From: Streptomyces sp. NBC_00102
Lineage (GTDB): Bacteria; Actinomycetota; Actinomycetes; Streptomycetales; Streptomycetaceae
NCBI RefSeq assembly: GCF_026343115.1
Contig: NZ_JAPEMC010000001.1
Location: forward strand, 5,187,001-5,251,000
Length of the DNA: 64,000 bases
Reading direction: 5' to 3'
The notes under the pieces are model-generated. The model ran no database searches and was not told the DNA's origin. It worked only from the letters and a program-made list of their open reading frames with translations. The translations under genes were made by a program, and so were the position numbers. Positions 62,244 through 64,000 of this stretch are shown here, piece after piece (within the stretch, counting starts at the first letter, position 1; every line of letters begins with the position of its first letter).

Positions 62244-63140
62244 ATGGCACAGGCAGCAGCGCACCCGGCACCGACCGGGCAGACGACCTCGGGACCGGCG
62301 ACCCTCGCGCGCGCGACCGTCGGGGACAGCGAGTTCGACCGGGACACCGCGGTGGTCCGGCGCGAGGAAGGCGTCTACGACGCGGAGCTCTCCGCGGGGT
62401 GGACCATCATCCAGGCGGTCAACGGCGGCTATCTGCTGGCCCTCCTCGGCCGCGCCCTCGGCGACGCGCTGCCCCACCCGGACCCGTTCACGGTGACCGC
62501 GCACTACCTCACCGCGTCCGTACCCGGCCCCGCCGTCATCCGTACCGAGGTGGTCCGCGCCGGGCGCACCCTCTCCACCGGCCAGGCGACCCTCTACCAG
62601 TTCACCGAGGACGGCAGCGAGGTCGCCCGCATCCGGGTGCTCGCCACCTACGGCGACCTCGACGCCCTCACCGACGAGGTCCGCACCACCGCACTCCCTC
62701 CCGCCATCCCGCCGTACGACCGGTGCCTGGGGGCCGAGTCGGGCGGCGACGTGATCCCCGGCAGCTCCGCCATCACCGAGCGCCTCGACATCCGGCTCGA
62801 CCCCGCGACCGTCGGCTGGGCGCTGGGCAAGCCGTCCGGCAAGGGCGAGATGCGCGGCTGGTTCGGCCTGGCGGACGGCCGCGACCCCGACCCGCTCTCG
62901 CTGCTGCTCACCGTCGACGCGCTGCCGCCGACCTCGTTCGAACTCGGCCTCAAGGGGTGGACGCCCACCGTCGAGCTCACCGTCCACGTCCGTCGGCGCC
63001 CGGCCCCCGGTCCGCTGCGCGTCGCCATCACCACCCGCAACCTCGCGGGCGGCCTCCTGGAGGAGGACGCCGAGGTCTGGGACAGCGCGGACCGGCTCGT
63101 CGCCCAGTCCCGCCAGCTCGCCCGCGCTCCCAGGGGCTGA
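62244..63140 (+). CDS. acyl-CoA thioesterase-like double-hotdog protein
   Basis: This 298-aa protein resembles TesB-like thioesterases found in actinomycetes. The first hotdog ([63 protein letters not shown]) is followed by a second ([45 protein letters not shown]). It probably hydrolyses acyl-CoAs. ATG 62244 is chosen; a longer form would start in non-conserved sequence. A terminator follows. It has no link to the ansamycin genes. Confidence 0.8.
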   Translation: MAQAAAHPAPTGQTTSGPATLARATVGDSEFDRDTAVVRREEGVYDAELSAGWTIIQAVNGGYLLALLGRALGDALPHPDPFTVTAHYLTASVPGPAVIRTEVVRAGRTLSTGQATLYQFTEDGSEVARIRVLATYGDLDALTDEVRTTALPPAIPPYDRCLGAESGGDVIPGSSAITERLDIRLDPATVGWALGKPSGKGEMRGWFGLADGRDPDPLSLLLTVDALPPTSFELGLKGWTPTVELTVHVRRRPAPGPLRVAITTRNLAGGLLEEDAEVWDSADRLVAQSRQLARAPRG

Positions 63141-63157
63141 CCCCGCGGTGCGACCCA

Positions 63158-63186
63158 GACCCGTCCGGTGGACCGCCGGACGGGTC
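63158..63186 (+). terminator. terminator after the thioesterase-like gene
   Basis: Perfect 11-bp arms, GACCCGTCCGG (63158-63168) and CCGGACGGGTC (63176-63186), with a 7-nt loop lie 17 bp after the stop. Confidence 0.85.
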
Positions 63187-63343
63187 CTGTGCGCTCCGGC
63201 CCCTTCCGCCCCGGCCCGCCCCCGGGGCGGCGGCGGCCGGGGGCGCGGCTCCTGACGTGCCGTTTGCCCCGAGGGGCCCCCGGGTACCCGGACTCAGCGC
63301 CGAGCGGCGGTGCAGCGACGCCGCACCCCAGGAGGCAATGCCC

Positions 63344-64000
63344 ATGAGCCACAGCGACGGTACGAGTCTCGGGACCATCACCACCAAGGTCCCGGCCCGC
63401 CTGGACCGACTGCCCTGGTCACGATGGCACTGGATGATCGTGATCGGCCTCGGGACCGTATGGATCCTGGACGGTCTCGAAGTGACCGTCGTCGGCAACA
63501 TCGCCAGCCGCCTCTCCGAGGACGGCAGCGGTCTGCCGATCACCGACGCCCAGGTCACCGGACTCGCGGCGGCCCTCTACGTCGCCGGGGCCTGCTCGGG
63601 CGCCCTCTTCTTCGGCTGGCTCACCGACCGCTTCGGCCGCAAGAAGCTGTTCCTGATCACCCTCGCGGTCTACCTCGCCGCCACCGCGCTGACCGCCGTC
63701 TCCTTCTCCGTCTGGTGGTTCTTCCTCTTCCGCTTCTTCACCGGCTTCGGCATCGGCGGCGAGTACGCGGCCATCAACTCCGCCATCGACGAGCTGATTC
63801 CGAGCAAGTACCGGGGCCGCGTCGACCTGATCATCAACGGCAGCTACTGGCTGGGCGCGATGGGCGGCGCGCTGCTCTCCGTACTCGCCCTGAACACCGA
63901 CATCTTCCCGAAGAACATCGGCTGGCGGCTCACCTTCGCCCTCGGCGTGGTCCTCGGCCTGGTCATCCTGCTGGTCCGCCGGCACGTACCCGAGAGCCCC
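63344..64000 (+). CDS. MFS transporter, N-terminal part (cut by window end)
   Basis: The first 219 residues of a major facilitator protein. The N-terminal helix carries [18 protein letters not shown], then the motif [14 protein letters not shown], then [30 protein letters not shown], which is typical of the sugar or aromatic-acid porter group. GGAGG lies eight bases before ATG 63344. The substrate is unknown and the C-terminal half lies outside the window. Confidence 0.88.
   Translation, partial: MSHSDGTSLGTITTKVPARLDRLPWSRWHWMIVIGLGTVWILDGLEVTVVGNIASRLSEDGSGLPITDAQVTGLAAALYVAGACSGALFFGWLTDRFGRKKLFLITLAVYLAATALTAVSFSVWWFFLFRFFTGFGIGGEYAAINSAIDELIPSKYRGRVDLIINGSYWLGAMGGALLSVLALNTDIFPKNIGWRLTFALGVVLGLVILLVRRHVPESP

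Overview
The window is high-GC actinomycete DNA, most likely from a Streptomyces chromosome. Signs of this are the codon use, SARP and LuxR-family pathway regulators, a rare TTA codon in a cluster-edge gene, and a glycine-riboswitch-controlled gcvT-gcvH-glyA-sdaA block. Positions 1 to about 45,150 hold most of an ansamycin-type biosynthetic gene cluster. Positions 45,230-47,068 hold a small AbiE toxin-antitoxin insertion. Positions 47,047-64,000 are housekeeping chromosome.

Ansamycin region. A type II thioesterase, a LuxR/LAL regulator and a SARP regulator open the window. They are followed by three aminoshikimate-type genes: a ROK kinase (kanosamine-kinase-like), an aminodehydroquinate-synthase-like AroB, and a type II dehydroquinase. 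These point to 3-amino-5-hydroxybenzoate (AHBA) as starter. AHBA synthase itself and the remaining AHBA genes are not in the window. A PKS of about 4,936 aa (9778-24588, plus strand) has an AMP-ligase loading module and two extension modules. Downstream on the same strand are a luciferase-like monooxygenase, a SRPBCC protein, a membrane acyltransferase, a P450, its ferredoxin and a HxlR regulator. On the opposite strand two single-module PKSs (40484 to 35055, then 35058 to 31849) run directly into a RifF-like amide synthase and a flavin monooxygenase. An oxidoreductase, a 14-helix exporter and a berberine-bridge-type flavoenzyme complete the cluster.

Reading the assembly line in the order PKS1, PKS2, PKS3 gives four extensions: malonate (fully reduced), malonate (alkene), methylmalonate (alkene) and methylmalonate (no reduction). 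The amide synthase would release this as a 13-membered lactam with a diene and a beta-keto-amide. That is a pentaketide-sized ansamycin, far smaller than rifamycin. The ketosynthase and acyltransferase parts of the last two modules are almost identical over 2.2 kb, are written in unusual CA-rich codons, and differ mainly in one 191-bp patch just before the ketosynthase active site.

Right side. The abiEi-abiEii pair sits between two 20-bp copies of the 3' end of sdaA, which suggests insertion there. Beyond it lie sdaA, glyA, gcvH and gcvT on the minus strand with a tandem glycine riboswitch. On the plus strand follow a P-loop kinase-like gene, two SseB-like genes, a five-gene oligopeptide ABC transporter (permease, lipoprotein, permease, two ATPases), a TRIC-type channel, an acyl-CoA thioesterase-like gene and a truncated MFS transporter. 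No rRNA, tRNA, CRISPR array or transposase was seen.
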